DNA from: Acidithiobacillus concretivorus
Lineage (GTDB): Bacteria; Pseudomonadota; Gammaproteobacteria; Acidithiobacillales; Acidithiobacillaceae
DNA length: 64,000 nucleotides
Assembly: GCF_018853445.1 (NCBI RefSeq)
Contig: NZ_JABELD010000017.1
Coordinates: forward strand, 28,290-92,289
Direction: 5' to 3'
Part shown: in pieces, positions 43,565 to 52,072 of the stretch
How positions within the stretch are numbered: position 1 is the stretch's first letter
Layout of the letters: the number at the start of each line of letters is the position of its first letter
Notes under the pieces: generated by a model
Told to the model about the DNA's origin: nothing
Database searches by the model: none
What the model saw: the letters and a program-made list of their open reading frames with translations, nothing else
Made by a program: the position numbers and the translations under genes

Positions 43565-44103
43565 GATATCACCTCTCCTCTTCGTTTTTTATTACCGTAA
43601 TTATGCAAAAAAACTTTTCGTAATTTTTATAATACCAAATTAAATTAAATGCACGAAGCTTAGGTAGGTTTATCCCGTTACCGTTCGATCACAGTAACGA
43701 CACCAACAGGCTCAAGACACCAAGCATTATTGAAAACCCATCTGACCTCAAAATTCAGGATAAAACTAATAACAATGTCATGATTTTGGGTGGGTTTGTG
43801 TGTAGTTAACATATCTATATGTGTGTACAAAACTTATCGTTTAAATGCTGAACTATATGGAAAAACTACGGTATATGTGCGTTATGTGATGATTACCTAA
43901 AGATAAGATGCGCATTCTATACAGAAAACCTTCGGACCGATAATCCGAAAATCAACAGATAAATAAAGGATATTTAACGGCATAAAAAGAAAACACTGAA
44001 ATTCTACAGAGAATGGCATCACATGCTTCGTTGAAGTGACTTTTATTGGTACAATATGTAATAAGAGATATTTTTGAAAAATACAGGAATAAAGGAGCCA
44101 TGC
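43565..44103. other. Divergent intergenic region, alternative oriT/promoter candidate
   Basis: AT-rich 540 bases between the relaxase gene and the traK/traL-like genes, the usual place of oriT in several plasmids. Features: TGCGCATTCTATAC (43909-43922), which loosely resembles a MobF nic site; hairpin TTCGGA/TCCGAA (43931-43949); and GTTAC/GTAAC arms near 43678-43700. A TACAAT (44050-44055) with TTCGTT 17 bases upstream may be the rightward promoter. Confidence 0.4.
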
Positions 44104-44427
44104 GTGGATAAGTTAACAAAGCTGATTATCGACGGGCCTGACAAACGTTACACCATGAAGTCCATTGTTTTGAGTCGCTATAAAGACATTGATACTGCTA
44201 GAAAATTAATGCGGACATGGGATGACATTGCGGATGCTATCGGATTTACAGGGCGTGGGAAAGATGTGGCAGGTTGTTATTCGCGGGTCTCTATGGGCAT
44301 CAAAAAGGGGAAGTTAATGGTACCTGTAAAAAAGCAAAAGACGAGTACAGGTCGTGGCTCAGATATTCATGACCGACCCATATCCAAATCAGGGATCATC
44401 AACTTGGACGATCCTGCCAATCAATGA
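44104..44427 (+). CDS. Small basic mobilisation accessory protein (tentative)
   Basis: 107 residues from GTG 44104, with AAAGGAG six bases upstream; the longer frame from TTG 44074 lacks one. Basic, with 'RYKDIDTARKLMRTWDDIADAIGFTGRGKDVAGCYSRVSMGIKKGKL', a helical pattern that could bind DNA. Divergent from the relaxase gene and followed by a ParA-like ATPase and a membrane protein, the same layout as traK-traL-traM of IncP or stbA-stbB-stbC of IncW plasmids. A TraK/StbA-like role at oriT is inferred from position only. Confidence 0.55.
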   Translation: MDKLTKLIIDGPDKRYTMKSIVLSRYKDIDTARKLMRTWDDIADAIGFTGRGKDVAGCYSRVSMGIKKGKLMVPVKKQKTSTGRGSDIHDRPISKSGIINLDDPANQ

Positions 44428-44460
44428 GTTTTTTACCCTCTAATGAAAAGGAATCTTGTT

Positions 44461-45189
44461 ATGCATAAAAAATTGATTATCAGCCATGGCGACAAGGGTG
44501 GCGTGGGCAAAAGCATTTTCTCGATGTTAACCGTCGATTATTTGCTCGATAGAAATTTATCTGTAGCCGTTGTGGAAGGAGACGTCGAGACAGGAGATGT
44601 AGCCAATCGTTATGAAGGCGTCGAGGGCGTCACCGTTTTCAGCGTGGATCTGGACAAATCGGGGCGCGATGCCGAAAACAGCATGACCGTTCTGTTCAGA
44701 CATATTGAGCAGATGGGTTGCGAAAACGTGGTGATCAACGCACCTGCCAATGCAAAAAAAGCCTTCGACACGAATGCGAATTTGATACTGCCCGTTGCCC
44801 AGGATTTAGGATTTGAAGTATGTGTCGCTTGGATGATTGGTGTTGAGGAAGCCAGCGCAGAAATGTCATCACGGTCTCTCATTTGTAAAATGGCTGATCG
44901 TAAGATGGCCGTGGTGAACCGCCACGAAAGTGCCTACGATGCCGATTTCTCTTGGTTTACGCAACCGATTTACAAAGACACATGGATAAAAGGTGGCGGA
45001 CTGGTTGGTGAGATTCCTGAACTGGCGTCGCGTGTTGCGAGCGTACTCAAAACACACAAAAATCGATCATTGGCCTCCTTGACAGGGGCGGATAGTCCTT
45101 TGTTTATCGTGGACCGTCAGTCTATTCGAAATTGGTTGAGGCAGTCGTGGGTCAATGCGGTGATTCCACTTATTGATGGCGGTGCCTGA
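44461..45189 (+). CDS. ParA/MinD-like ATPase (TraL/StbB-like)
   Basis: 242 residues from ATG 44461, with AAGGAA eight bases before it; ATG 44443 is also open. The deviant Walker A GDKGGVGKS (10-18), with its signature Lys at position 12, defines the ParA/MinD group. 'VVEGDVETGDVANRY' is the switch region. Used by plasmids for segregation or, as TraL/StbB, in conjugation. The stop overlaps the next start (TGATG). The gene order beside a relaxase favours a transfer or positioning function. Confidence 0.8.
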   Translation: MHKKLIISHGDKGGVGKSIFSMLTVDYLLDRNLSVAVVEGDVETGDVANRYEGVEGVTVFSVDLDKSGRDAENSMTVLFRHIEQMGCENVVINAPANAKKAFDTNANLILPVAQDLGFEVCVAWMIGVEEASAEMSSRSLICKMADRKMAVVNRHESAYDADFSWFTQPIYKDTWIKGGGLVGEIPELASRVASVLKTHKNRSLASLTGADSPLFIVDRQSIRNWLRQSWVNAVIPLIDGGA

Positions 45190-45953
45190 TGGGTCTATTA
45201 AACCGATCGGAATCCCCAGCATCTGAGATAGGCATGCACAAAACGGGCAAAGCTTCGTTGCACGCTGAAAGCGGGTATGATCTGGCAGAGCAATCCTTGC
45301 CCGATACCGATCATAAACTGCTCGCCCGGTGGGTACAGCAGTATAAAATATCAGCAGACGACCCCATGTATGGCGCGTATCTGTCTGCACGTGTGGCTTT
45401 TGATGGAGCCGCTGCCGCTGGTTATTCCTTAGAAATCATCAAAACCGCTCTGACGTCCATCCCGACCAAGATACAAAAAGCCGTCATTGCAGGGGCCGGC
45501 GATATCCAGGGGCACTTGGATAAAGCCTTTGACATCAATGTAATCAAATTGGAAAAAGTGATTAGTCATGGACTAGAGCGGGGTTCTTCATCGGCATTGA
45601 TCGCCTTGAATACGGCCACCCAAAACCTGAAAGACGCTGCGGCCGCCGTAGACAAAAATATGAATGCGGCCATTGCTCAAAAGCAGGACAAAGTCATCGA
45701 CCACTGGGTAGATACCGGCGCCGACCTCTTGAACATCACCGTACGGGAAGCGGTTTTGAAACAGCGCGTCCTGAACGTTTCCTTTATTTTAGGGGTGATG
45801 TTAACCGCAATTGTGTTAGGTGCTGTGCTTTGTTATGAATACCTCTCCTTGACCCATCGCATTACGCCATCGACCATTATAGTAAATCAAGGCACGGGAA
45901 AACTGGAATGTAGGGTCTCACAACACGGCGCCAATTTCTGCGAAATTCGCTAA
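45189..45953 (+). CDS. C-terminally anchored membrane protein of the mobilisation module
   Basis: 254 residues. Long soluble, Ala-rich helical N-terminal part ('IKTALTSIPTKIQKAVIAGAGDIQGHLDKAF', 'ALNTATQNLKDAAAAVDKNMNAAI', coiled-coil-like), then one membrane segment near 192-215 and a short ~35-residue tail with two Cys. Resembles TraM/StbC in place and layout, not in a motif. Translationally coupled to the ParA-like gene. May connect relaxosome or ATPase to the membrane (inference). Confidence 0.65.
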   Translation: MGLLNRSESPASEIGMHKTGKASLHAESGYDLAEQSLPDTDHKLLARWVQQYKISADDPMYGAYLSARVAFDGAAAAGYSLEIIKTALTSIPTKIQKAVIAGAGDIQGHLDKAFDINVIKLEKVISHGLERGSSSALIALNTATQNLKDAAAAVDKNMNAAIAQKQDKVIDHWVDTGADLLNITVREAVLKQRVLNVSFILGVMLTAIVLGAVLCYEYLSLTHRITPSTIIVNQGTGKLECRVSQHGANFCEIR

Positions 45954-46136
45954 GTTATGAGCGCTGTCTGAAAAATTTTACTTGAATGCGATGGATACAA
46001 CATGCTGATCACAAGATTCCCTATTCGGCCAGCATACGGCCATAAATTAGCCGTAATAAACGAACAAGCGGGAACCCCATCATCAATAACAGGTTCATGA
46101 CCGATCACAGACGTCACCGGCCATGATAAAGACGGC

Positions 46137-46595
46137 TCAACTATTTTCTTTGTCTTGGCCTATATCCAGTTCATCTGAATCGTAGAAATAAACAGGTAGA
46201 CGTTTCAGAGGCCGCTGCCAAGCTTTAAACCCAAAGGGAGGCAATGATTGCGCATATTTATCTACTGACCAATACTCTAGAATAGTTCCATCTGGATTAG
46301 TTTTAATCTCAGGTTTGGGGATCAGTGAGGTTTCAATCCCAAGATCGTAACCAGCAGCATCAGCAAGACAAGGAAAATTGAAAGCGATCACCGAGTGAAT
46401 GTGCCGTGCAAGCTGACGCCACAGACTGGTACTCAGCCAAGCATATCCTGCATCCGGATTTTCTAATTTTCCCACCCACCAGTTTATCAGATGCAGAGGA
46501 TCAAAAGCTTCCTCACTACCCGTTTCCAACAAATACAAACGCATCAATACGGCACCCATCGGGGTCTTATACACATTTTCAATTCCTTTTAACAT
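46137..46595 (-). CDS. Unknown 152-residue protein
   Basis: Starts at ATG 46595, with AAAGGAG upstream. Soluble, Trp/Pro/Leu-rich ('PLHLINWWVGKLENPDAGYAWLST', 'LPPFGFKAWQRPLKRLPVYFYD'), with an acidic end. No motif recognised. It sits alone on the minus strand between the mobilisation module and the Zn-ribbon gene, in AT-rich surroundings. Likely an element-borne accessory protein. Confidence 0.6.
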   Translation of the reverse strand: MLKGIENVYKTPMGAVLMRLYLLETGSEEAFDPLHLINWWVGKLENPDAGYAWLSTSLWRQLARHIHSVIAFNFPCLADAAGYDLGIETSLIPKPEIKTNPDGTILEYWSVDKYAQSLPPFGFKAWQRPLKRLPVYFYDSDELDIGQDKENS

Positions 46596-47300
46596 GACAT
46601 TCTCCTTTACCAATCATCAAAACACGATCTACAATCAACCCAATAACAAATTATAACTCTTTAAGTAAAATAAAAAAATTTTTCTACTGACCTACTACTA
46701 TAATCTATTTTTTCACTTGTACGAAACACCTTCAAGACATTTTCCAGACCGTCAACCTATTACAAACCAGAATGATGCTGACGTTGTGGTGATTTAATGA
46801 AAATACGCTTTTAAATGGGATTATAAAACTTCCTTGATGCCTTATCCGGAATTGCAAGCCAGCTCGTTCAGATTTTTTCGTGGGATACACATTGTACCCA
46901 ATGGCCTATTTTATAAAGTCTTTGATCGCCATATAAGGGACACATTAACCACATGAAAAAATGATTCATCGAAGGTTCTTCATTGAGCAGCTTTCAGCCT
47001 GTTTTGTTCCAAATGGAATTCATTCAGGACATGATTTACGGTAGGCATTTACACCATGTCAACTACCTCAGCTTCCAATGAGACATACTCTTTTGGGGCA
47101 TCGATGAATTTTACATAGATGATCTGCAATAAGGTATCGGCCAGAAGATACAGCAAGTAACTTCCTATAGTGGTGGTACATTTGGCACGCTACGAATAAG
47201 ATGGGCGGTGTTGACTATCGCTTATTTAGGGTAACATATAGACCTGTAGTCGCATCCCGATTAACGACATCTTTCCGCAAATCAGCAAAGGAGTACCATC
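46596..47300. other. 700-base AT-rich region, mostly empty
   Basis: No convincing gene. A minus-strand frame 47049-47156 (TTG start, AGGAAG upstream; LLYLLADTLLQIIYVKF...) could encode a 35-residue peptide but has no known family. The sequence before 47301 provides an AAAGGAG site for the Zn-ribbon gene. Confidence 0.35.
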
Positions 47301-47555
47301 ATGTTTGGATTTGGAGAAAAGCCCCAGGAACAGCAAACTGCCACTTGTCCATGCTGCCAGACGCCCATGCAGGATATGGGTGCCCATGGCATTCGTATGG
47401 GAGGTTTAACCGGTCTGGGTGGGGCCGCATTGGGCATGTTCGCCGGGCAGATGGCCGATGATGGCGAGGAAGCCTTCGAGAAGAAACTCAAGGTACAGGT
47501 CTTTGTCTGCCCCCAGTGCAGCGAGATTTCCTTCAAATATCATGGCGGGCTTTAA
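47301..47555 (+). CDS. Small zinc-ribbon protein
   Basis: 84 residues with two Cys pairs: CPCCQ near residue 16 and CPQCSE near residue 70, about 50 residues apart, the layout of a zinc ribbon. Between them is a Gly/Ala/Met-rich segment 'GGLTGLGGAALGMFAGQMA', possibly membrane-active. AAAGGAG precedes the ATG. It ends 16 bases before the DUF2130 gene, so the two are co-transcribed. Function unknown. Confidence 0.65.
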   Translation: MFGFGEKPQEQQTATCPCCQTPMQDMGAHGIRMGGLTGLGGAALGMFAGQMADDGEEAFEKKLKVQVFVCPQCSEISFKYHGGL

Positions 47556-47571
47556 ACGGGAGTGAGTCAGC

Positions 47572-48864
47572 ATGCATGAGATCATTTGCCCCCATTGCCA
47601 CAAAACTTTCAGCTTGGACGAAGCGGGATACGCCGATATTCTGAAACAGGTTCGGGATGCGGACTTCGATAAGCAGATCCATGAGCGTCTCGCGCTGGCT
47701 GAAAAGGAAAAGCAGAACGCTCTGGCCCTCACCCGGGCTGAATCCCTGGCAGAAGCGCAGCGTGCCGAAGCCGCCAAGGATGCAGAAATTGCAAAACTCA
47801 GGGAACAGATAGCTTCCATCAACAAACTCGAATCGGTCAATCTCCAGAATGCCCTGCAACGCCTTCAGGCAGAAAAGGATAGGGAAATTCAGTCGCTCAA
47901 TGCCAAACTGGAAGCCAGCCAGACCCATCAGCAACTGGCCGTTAGTATGGCTGTCCGGAACATAGAAAAAGAGCGCGACACGCTGAAAAACAGTCTCGAT
48001 CGGGTAGAGCTTGAAAAGCACCTGGCGGAAAAATCCATCACCGAACGTTTTGAAATGCAGATCAAGGACCGCGATGCAGCCATTGAACGCTTGCGTGACA
48101 TGAAAGCCAAACTCTCCACGAAAATGGTCGGAGAAACCCTGGAGCAGCATTGCGAAATTGAATTCAATCGAATCCGGGCCACAGCATTCCCTTACGCCTA
48201 CTTTGAAAAAGACAATGACGCTCGGGCGGGTAGTAAGGGTGACTATATTTTCCGGGATTATGACGAAGCCCAAACGGAAATCGTATCCATCATGTTCGAG
48301 ATGAAAAACGAAAATGACCAGACGGCCACCAAGAAGAAAAATGAAGACTTTTTGAAGGAACTGGACCGTGACCGTACAGAAAAAGGTTGCGAATACGCGG
48401 TACTGGTTTCACTCCTGGAATCCGATCACGAACTCTATAACAGCGGCATTGTGGATGTATCTCACCGCTATCCGAAGATGTACGTCATTCGGCCGCAGTT
48501 CTTCATCCCCATGATTACCTTGCTGCGCAATGCGGCCATGAAAGCGCTCCAGTATAAGACCGAGCTGGCCCTGGTGCGCACGCAAAATATAGACATTACA
48601 AACTTTGAAAACGATCTGGAGAGCTTCAAGGATGCATTTGGAAGAAATTACGACTTGGCATCCAGAAAATTCGCCACGGCGATTGATGAGATCGACAAAT
48701 CCATTGATCATCTACAGAAAACCAAAGAGGCGCTGCTGGGCGCGGATCGGAATCTGCGCCTGGCCAACGATAAGGCCCAGGATGTAACCATCAAGAAACT
48801 CACCCGGAAAAATCCTACCATGGCCGCCAAATTTGCCGAACTGGAAAACCCAAAAGAAGGATAA
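47572..48864 (+). CDS. DUF2130-family protein
   Basis: 430 residues. Begins with a zinc-finger-like CPHCHKTF, then about 150 residues of Glu/Lys/Ala-rich coiled coil, then the conserved core '[32 protein letters not shown]...[11 protein letters not shown]' and '[11 protein letters not shown]', where the Asp (GDY), Glu and Lys (FEMKNE) fit a PD-(D/E)xK-like nuclease core. DUF2130 proteins have no settled function but sit in phage-resistance or element contexts. Its stop overlaps the next gene's ATG, giving a coupled nuclease-like plus PLD pair. Confidence 0.85.
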   Translation: MHEIICPHCHKTFSLDEAGYADILKQVRDADFDKQIHERLALAEKEKQNALALTRAESLAEAQRAEAAKDAEIAKLREQIASINKLESVNLQNALQRLQAEKDREIQSLNAKLEASQTHQQLAVSMAVRNIEKERDTLKNSLDRVELEKHLAEKSITERFEMQIKDRDAAIERLRDMKAKLSTKMVGETLEQHCEIEFNRIRATAFPYAYFEKDNDARAGSKGDYIFRDYDEAQTEIVSIMFEMKNENDQTATKKKNEDFLKELDRDRTEKGCEYAVLVSLLESDHELYNSGIVDVSHRYPKMYVIRPQFFIPMITLLRNAAMKALQYKTELALVRTQNIDITNFENDLESFKDAFGRNYDLASRKFATAIDEIDKSIDHLQKTKEALLGADRNLRLANDKAQDVTIKKLTRKNPTMAAKFAELENPKEG

Positions 48865-49760
48865 TGATGCCGCTCTATATTGAACCCCATGCGGGACCTG
48901 CACCCATTGTGCAGCTGATACGATCAGCCCACCACTCGGTCAATGTCGGGGTCTATTATCTCTCCGACCATCCTATTCTCCGGGCATTGAAAGCAGCCCA
49001 TGCGCGCGGTGTGGATGTGCGCGTTATCATTGAGGGTAAGCCTTATGGCATGAAACCCTGGCAGGTGCGTAAGGAAGAACGGGAGATCGAGGCGACGGGT
49101 GCCACTTTACATCTGGCCCCTTACCGCTTTACCAGTCATGGGGATCACTATGCTTTTCTCCATGAAAAGTTTGTCTGTTCAGGCCATGAATGCGAAATTG
49201 GTACGGCGAACTTCGATTGGAGCGCATTCGATCGCAATAGGGAGTACCTGTATGTCACGAAAGATCCTGCCGTGGTCAAGGCGGCCAACGCTGTTTTCCA
49301 TGCAGACTGGAATAATCGACGGGCTCCGGCCTATGCACATCAGATTCTGGTTCTTTCTCCGGGCACGTCTGCCGCGCAAATCATCGGTGTCATCCAGCAA
49401 CCGGGACCGATAGACATCGAAAGCGAGGAAATGGGTCCATATCGCCCGACACTGGAGGCTATTGCCCGAAAAGGTGCTCTGGCCAGAGTCATCCTGCCCG
49501 CCAGTATCAACGCCCAAGACAAGCAAGATGTAGCCTTTCTGCGCGCACATGGGGTTCAGGTACGCTTGATACCGGTGAAGCCGGTTTACATGCACGCAAA
49601 GGCCGTGATTTCCGGAAATGAGGCATTTATAGGCTCCGAGAATTTCACGGAGACATCCTTAGAGGGCAATCGAGAAATGGGGCTATTGCTGCATGGTCGT
49701 CCGGTATCGGAACTGCAGGCCCAATTTAATCGGGATTGGACCAGATCTGCACATGGCTAA
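48864..49760 (+). CDS. Phospholipase-D-superfamily protein
   Basis: 298 residues with two HKD motifs: 'LHEKFVCSGHECEIGTANFDWSAFDRNRE' (about 98-126) and 'MHAKAVISGNEAFIGSENFTE' (about 243-263). Each has the H-x-K-x4-(D/G) pattern followed by a G(S/T)xN-F motif. Two-motif monomer of the nuclease/phospholipase group; no signal peptide, so it is cytoplasmic and a nuclease is more likely than a phospholipase. The start ATG overlaps the DUF2130 stop (48864 or 48867). Probably acts with DUF2130. Confidence 0.85.
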   Translation: MMPLYIEPHAGPAPIVQLIRSAHHSVNVGVYYLSDHPILRALKAAHARGVDVRVIIEGKPYGMKPWQVRKEEREIEATGATLHLAPYRFTSHGDHYAFLHEKFVCSGHECEIGTANFDWSAFDRNREYLYVTKDPAVVKAANAVFHADWNNRRAPAYAHQILVLSPGTSAAQIIGVIQQPGPIDIESEEMGPYRPTLEAIARKGALARVILPASINAQDKQDVAFLRAHGVQVRLIPVKPVYMHAKAVISGNEAFIGSENFTETSLEGNREMGLLLHGRPVSELQAQFNRDWTRSAHG

Positions 49761-50037
49761 GCGCGAAACGAACTTAAAGGCCCCCCAGTTCGGGGTTGGA
49801 GGTCATTTAAGGACTAACTCTGACAAAGAAACTACTGCGGAGCGCAAAGAATCCAAAGGGGATGTACGATCTCCAGATATGGCCTCAGCGAACGCTACTC
49901 CGTCATTCTGGTACCCCAAGGATCTTGATCTCCCGGAGAAGACTGCGCCCAAAATGGCTTTCAAGACAGCTCCTAAAATCGCGGAAAAGCGCACGGTGGA
50001 AGTTATTGTGCGAAAAAAGCAGAATTTTAGCCTCTAG
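49753..50037 (+). CDS. Small basic, low-complexity protein
   Basis: 94 residues from ATG 49753, overlapping the PLD stop by eight bases, with weak ribosome site. Lys/Thr/Pro-rich ('KTAPKMAFKTAPKIAEKRT') with a repeated KTAPK unit and no hydrophobic core. Could be a disordered partner of the PLD protein, or a chance open frame. No family. Confidence 0.4.
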   Translation: MAKRETNLKAPQFGVGGHLRTNSDKETTAERKESKGDVRSPDMASANATPSFWYPKDLDLPEKTAPKMAFKTAPKIAEKRTVEVIVRKKQNFSL

Positions 50038-50140
50038 TCGCGCTTAGGACTTCTACGATCAGGTTATTTTCAGGGAATTGTTGCCTGCGATGCTGCTGTC
50101 ATATAACCTGTTTCATGTAACTTTAATGAGGAGATGATTT

Positions 50141-50356
50141 ATGACCACTGCACATGTGAACATGCGGGTTAAAAAACATCGAGACGCCTTGCGTGCCGCA
50201 GGGTTGAGGCCAATTCAAATTTGGGTGCCAGACACCCGTCGTCCAGACTTTGTGGAGGAATGTCGTCGTCAGTGTCTTGTTGTGCGGAATGACCCGCAAG
50301 AAAAGGAGGTGATGGACTGGCTTGAAGCGGCAGCAGATAAGGATGGGTGGGTTTGA
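50141..50356 (+). CDS. mazE: MazE-like antitoxin (DUF3018 type)
   Basis: 71 residues. 'VKKHRDALRAAGLRPIQIWVPDTRRPDFVEECRRQ' is the signature of the antitoxin MazE-like DUF3018 group, where an N-terminal ribbon-helix binds DNA and the C-terminus caps the toxin. GAGGAG lies just upstream. It overlaps the mazF gene by ten bases. Likely autorepresses the operon together with the toxin. Confidence 0.85.
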   Translation: MTTAHVNMRVKKHRDALRAAGLRPIQIWVPDTRRPDFVEECRRQCLVVRNDPQEKEVMDWLEAAADKDGWV

Positions 50357-50676
50357 AAAGGGGCGCTATAGTCGTTGTTGCCCTACAAGGTGACTATGGC
50401 AAGCCCCGCCCGGCGCTGGTTGTTCAGTCTGAAATGTTCTCGACATTGCCCTCCGTGACAGTTCTCCCCATTACCAGCGATCTCAGAGATGCGCCGCTTT
50501 ACCGTATCGGCATTGAGGCATCACCGGAAACCGGATTGCACAAGCCTTCACAAATCATGGTGGATAAATCGCAGACTATCCCTCGCGAGAAAATAGGCCA
50601 GATAGTCGGGCACTTGGACGATGGGATGATGGTCTCTGTGAATCGGGCGATGGCTCTATTCCTTGGCTTTGCCTGA
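50347..50676 (+). CDS. mazF: MazF-type endoribonuclease toxin
   Basis: 109 residues. 'KRGAIVVVALQGDYGKPRPALVVQSEMF' is the MazF/PemK start motif, followed by 'VTVLPITSDL', and 'SQIMVDKSQTIPREKIGQIVG' with the helpful Arg/Thr residues. Cuts mRNA at short sequences to arrest growth (family). Starts at GTG 50347 or TTG 50353, overlapping mazE, and its stop overlaps the HigA-like start (TGATGG), giving a three-gene unit. Confidence 0.9.
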   Translation: MGLKRGAIVVVALQGDYGKPRPALVVQSEMFSTLPSVTVLPITSDLRDAPLYRIGIEASPETGLHKPSQIMVDKSQTIPREKIGQIVGHLDDGMMVSVNRAMALFLGFA

Positions 50677-51065
50677 TGGAACATTGGCGTAATGTTGCGC
50701 CTCTGCTGGTCCCGCCAGCCGATGACGCAGATTATCAATCACTGGTGGAATCTCTGGATGCCATTCTGGATGCGGGGGGCGCGGATGAAAATAGTCCTCT
50801 GGCTGGACTGGCCAGCATGATCGGATATTTGATCGAAAAGTACGGAGCTCAAAATTACCCCATGCCCAGTGCTATGAGCAGCCAGGAAGTTTTGGCATTC
50901 TTAATGGCACAACATCATCTCCGACAATCCGATTTGCCCGAAATTGGAAATCAGGCAAAGGTTTCGGACGTGCTTTCAGGCAAGCGTAAGATCAATCTTC
51001 GTCAGGCGAACGCCTTGGCAAAACGGTTCGGCTTGAGCATTGAAGTATTTGCAGGAACCGATTAA
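50676..51065 (+). CDS. higA: HigA-like antitoxin without a HigB partner
   Basis: 129 residues. N-terminal 'VPPADDADYQSLVESLDAILD' and C-terminal XRE helix-turn-helix 'LRQSDLPEIGNQAKVSDVLSGKRKINLRQANALAKRFGL' form the standard HigA layout. No HigB toxin gene is next to it. It is coupled to mazF by a stop-start overlap, so it may regulate the mazEF operon or be a second antitoxin. Helix spacing looks intact. Confidence 0.8.
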   Translation: MEHWRNVAPLLVPPADDADYQSLVESLDAILDAGGADENSPLAGLASMIGYLIEKYGAQNYPMPSAMSSQEVLAFLMAQHHLRQSDLPEIGNQAKVSDVLSGKRKINLRQANALAKRFGLSIEVFAGTD

Positions 51066-51088
51066 AAAATAATTCGCGTGTCAATCGC

Positions 51089-51364
51089 CTACGCCGGGTT
51101 GCAACACTTATCAGACTGTAGCGGTCGGTTCTGGATGTATTCCCCTAACCATGCCTCATCCCGCCATGCACATTCCCGCACCATCACGGCCAGCATTTTT
51201 TGTATCCGGCTGGGTGGAACATTTTTGACCCATCGACAAAACCGGGCATCTTTCGCATAAAAACCGACCATCGTACTCACATCAATCGCATAAGCCGGGC
51301 TGAGAACGTGCATCTCCACATGATGAAAAACGTTTTTAGCCATCGCATGAATATCCGTTTTCAT
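51089..51364 (-). CDS. Small unknown protein
   Basis: 91 residues. AGGGGG lies five bases upstream of ATG 51364, a strong start. The protein is mixed helical ('ARFCRWVKNVPPSRIQKMLAVMVRECAWRDEAWLGEYIQ') with several Cys, Trp and His. No motif recognised. Last gene before the tRNA; convergent with the HigA-like gene. Confidence 0.55.
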   Translation of the reverse strand: MKTDIHAMAKNVFHHVEMHVLSPAYAIDVSTMVGFYAKDARFCRWVKNVPPSRIQKMLAVMVRECAWRDEAWLGEYIQNRPLQSDKCCNPA

Positions 51365-51494
51365 ATAATCCCCCTTATTTTCCTTATGGGATCATAACAC
51401 AAAACGTTAGGCTTGGACGTCTATTTTTACGAGGCGACTTCTCCCAACCGGTGAGGTCATGGAATCGTGTGTGGATAGATGTATCAACGGTAGC

Positions 51495-51698
51495 TCAATT
51501 ATCTTGCTCCATTCGTATCATCTGGATGGGCAACCGTTCTCCCTCTGCATTTTCCGACGGCATCGGTACCACAGGGTCTCGGAATGATAAAAAACCTGAT
51601 GTTCCATCTTGCCAATAAACCCACGACTTGTAATCACAACCCAAGTGAGTCTCGATGAAGAAGAATTTTTGCAGGGTAAGATCGGAGGTAAGATAAAC
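51495..51698 (-). pseudogene. C-terminal remnant of a lost gene at the island edge
   Basis: Open minus-strand frame of about 67 codons with no proper start, reading YLTSDLTLQKFFFIETHLG... through CDYKSWVYWQDGTSGFLSF to IRMEQDN and TGA. Looks like a true protein tail. It stops being open about 50 bases from the tRNA 3' end, consistent with a gene cut by rearrangement at the integration boundary. Family unknown. Confidence 0.5.
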
Positions 51699-51750
51699 TT
51701 ACTTTAAAATTATTTATTTATTTTTAATTCAATTGGTTAGCATATCTAAT

Positions 51751-51840
51751 TGGCGGAGGCGGTGAGATTCGAACTCACGAGGGGCGCAAACCCCTGCCGG
51801 TTTTCAAGACCGGTGCATTCAACCGCTCTGCCACACCTCC
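51751..51840 (-). tRNA. tRNA-Ser (anticodon UGA)
   Basis: 90-base cloverleaf including encoded CCA. The 5' acceptor GGAGGTG pairs with the 3' side CGCCTCC, and the anticodon arm ACCGG-TCTTGAAAA-CCGGC has anticodon UGA at 51806-51804. A long variable arm (CAGGGGTTTGCGCCCCT) identifies a serine tRNA, and the T-arm GTGAG-TTCGAAT-CTCAC is intact. The 3' end faces the island, the classic integration site of mobile elements, and the island genes begin just to its left. Confidence 0.97.
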
Positions 51841-51851
51841 GTGCCGCTGGA

Positions 51852-51879
51852 GTTTAACCAAAGCCCGGGCAAATGTGAA
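51852..51879 (-). promoter_or_regulatory. Probable promoter of the tRNA-Ser gene
   Basis: On the minus strand: -35 TTCACA, a 16-base spacer, and -10 TTAAAC, ending 11 bases before the mature tRNA 5' end. Moderate match to the sigma-70 consensus. Confidence 0.45.
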
Positions 51880-52072
51880 TGCCTGCCAACACGCCAGCCA
51901 ACTTCACGCCACACAAAAACACACCCTATCGGTACACCAGAAGCACACTATCTGCTTATTTTCTAATTGTTTATCACCAAATTAAAAATACCTTGGTTTC
52001 CGCAAGACCAAACCCGGTCTATACTCAAGAGATGCTCAATGGGAGCATTCCATAGATATGGCGGAGGAGAAA

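Noticed and set aside
43909..43949. Claiming this as the confirmed oriT nic site
   Set aside because: Match to the R388 nic is partial and lacks the GT before CTATA; kept only as a weaker candidate.
51993..52025. Promoter TTGGTT/TATACT for the SCP2-like gene
   Set aside because: The spacing is 21 bases, too long for a normal sigma-70 promoter.
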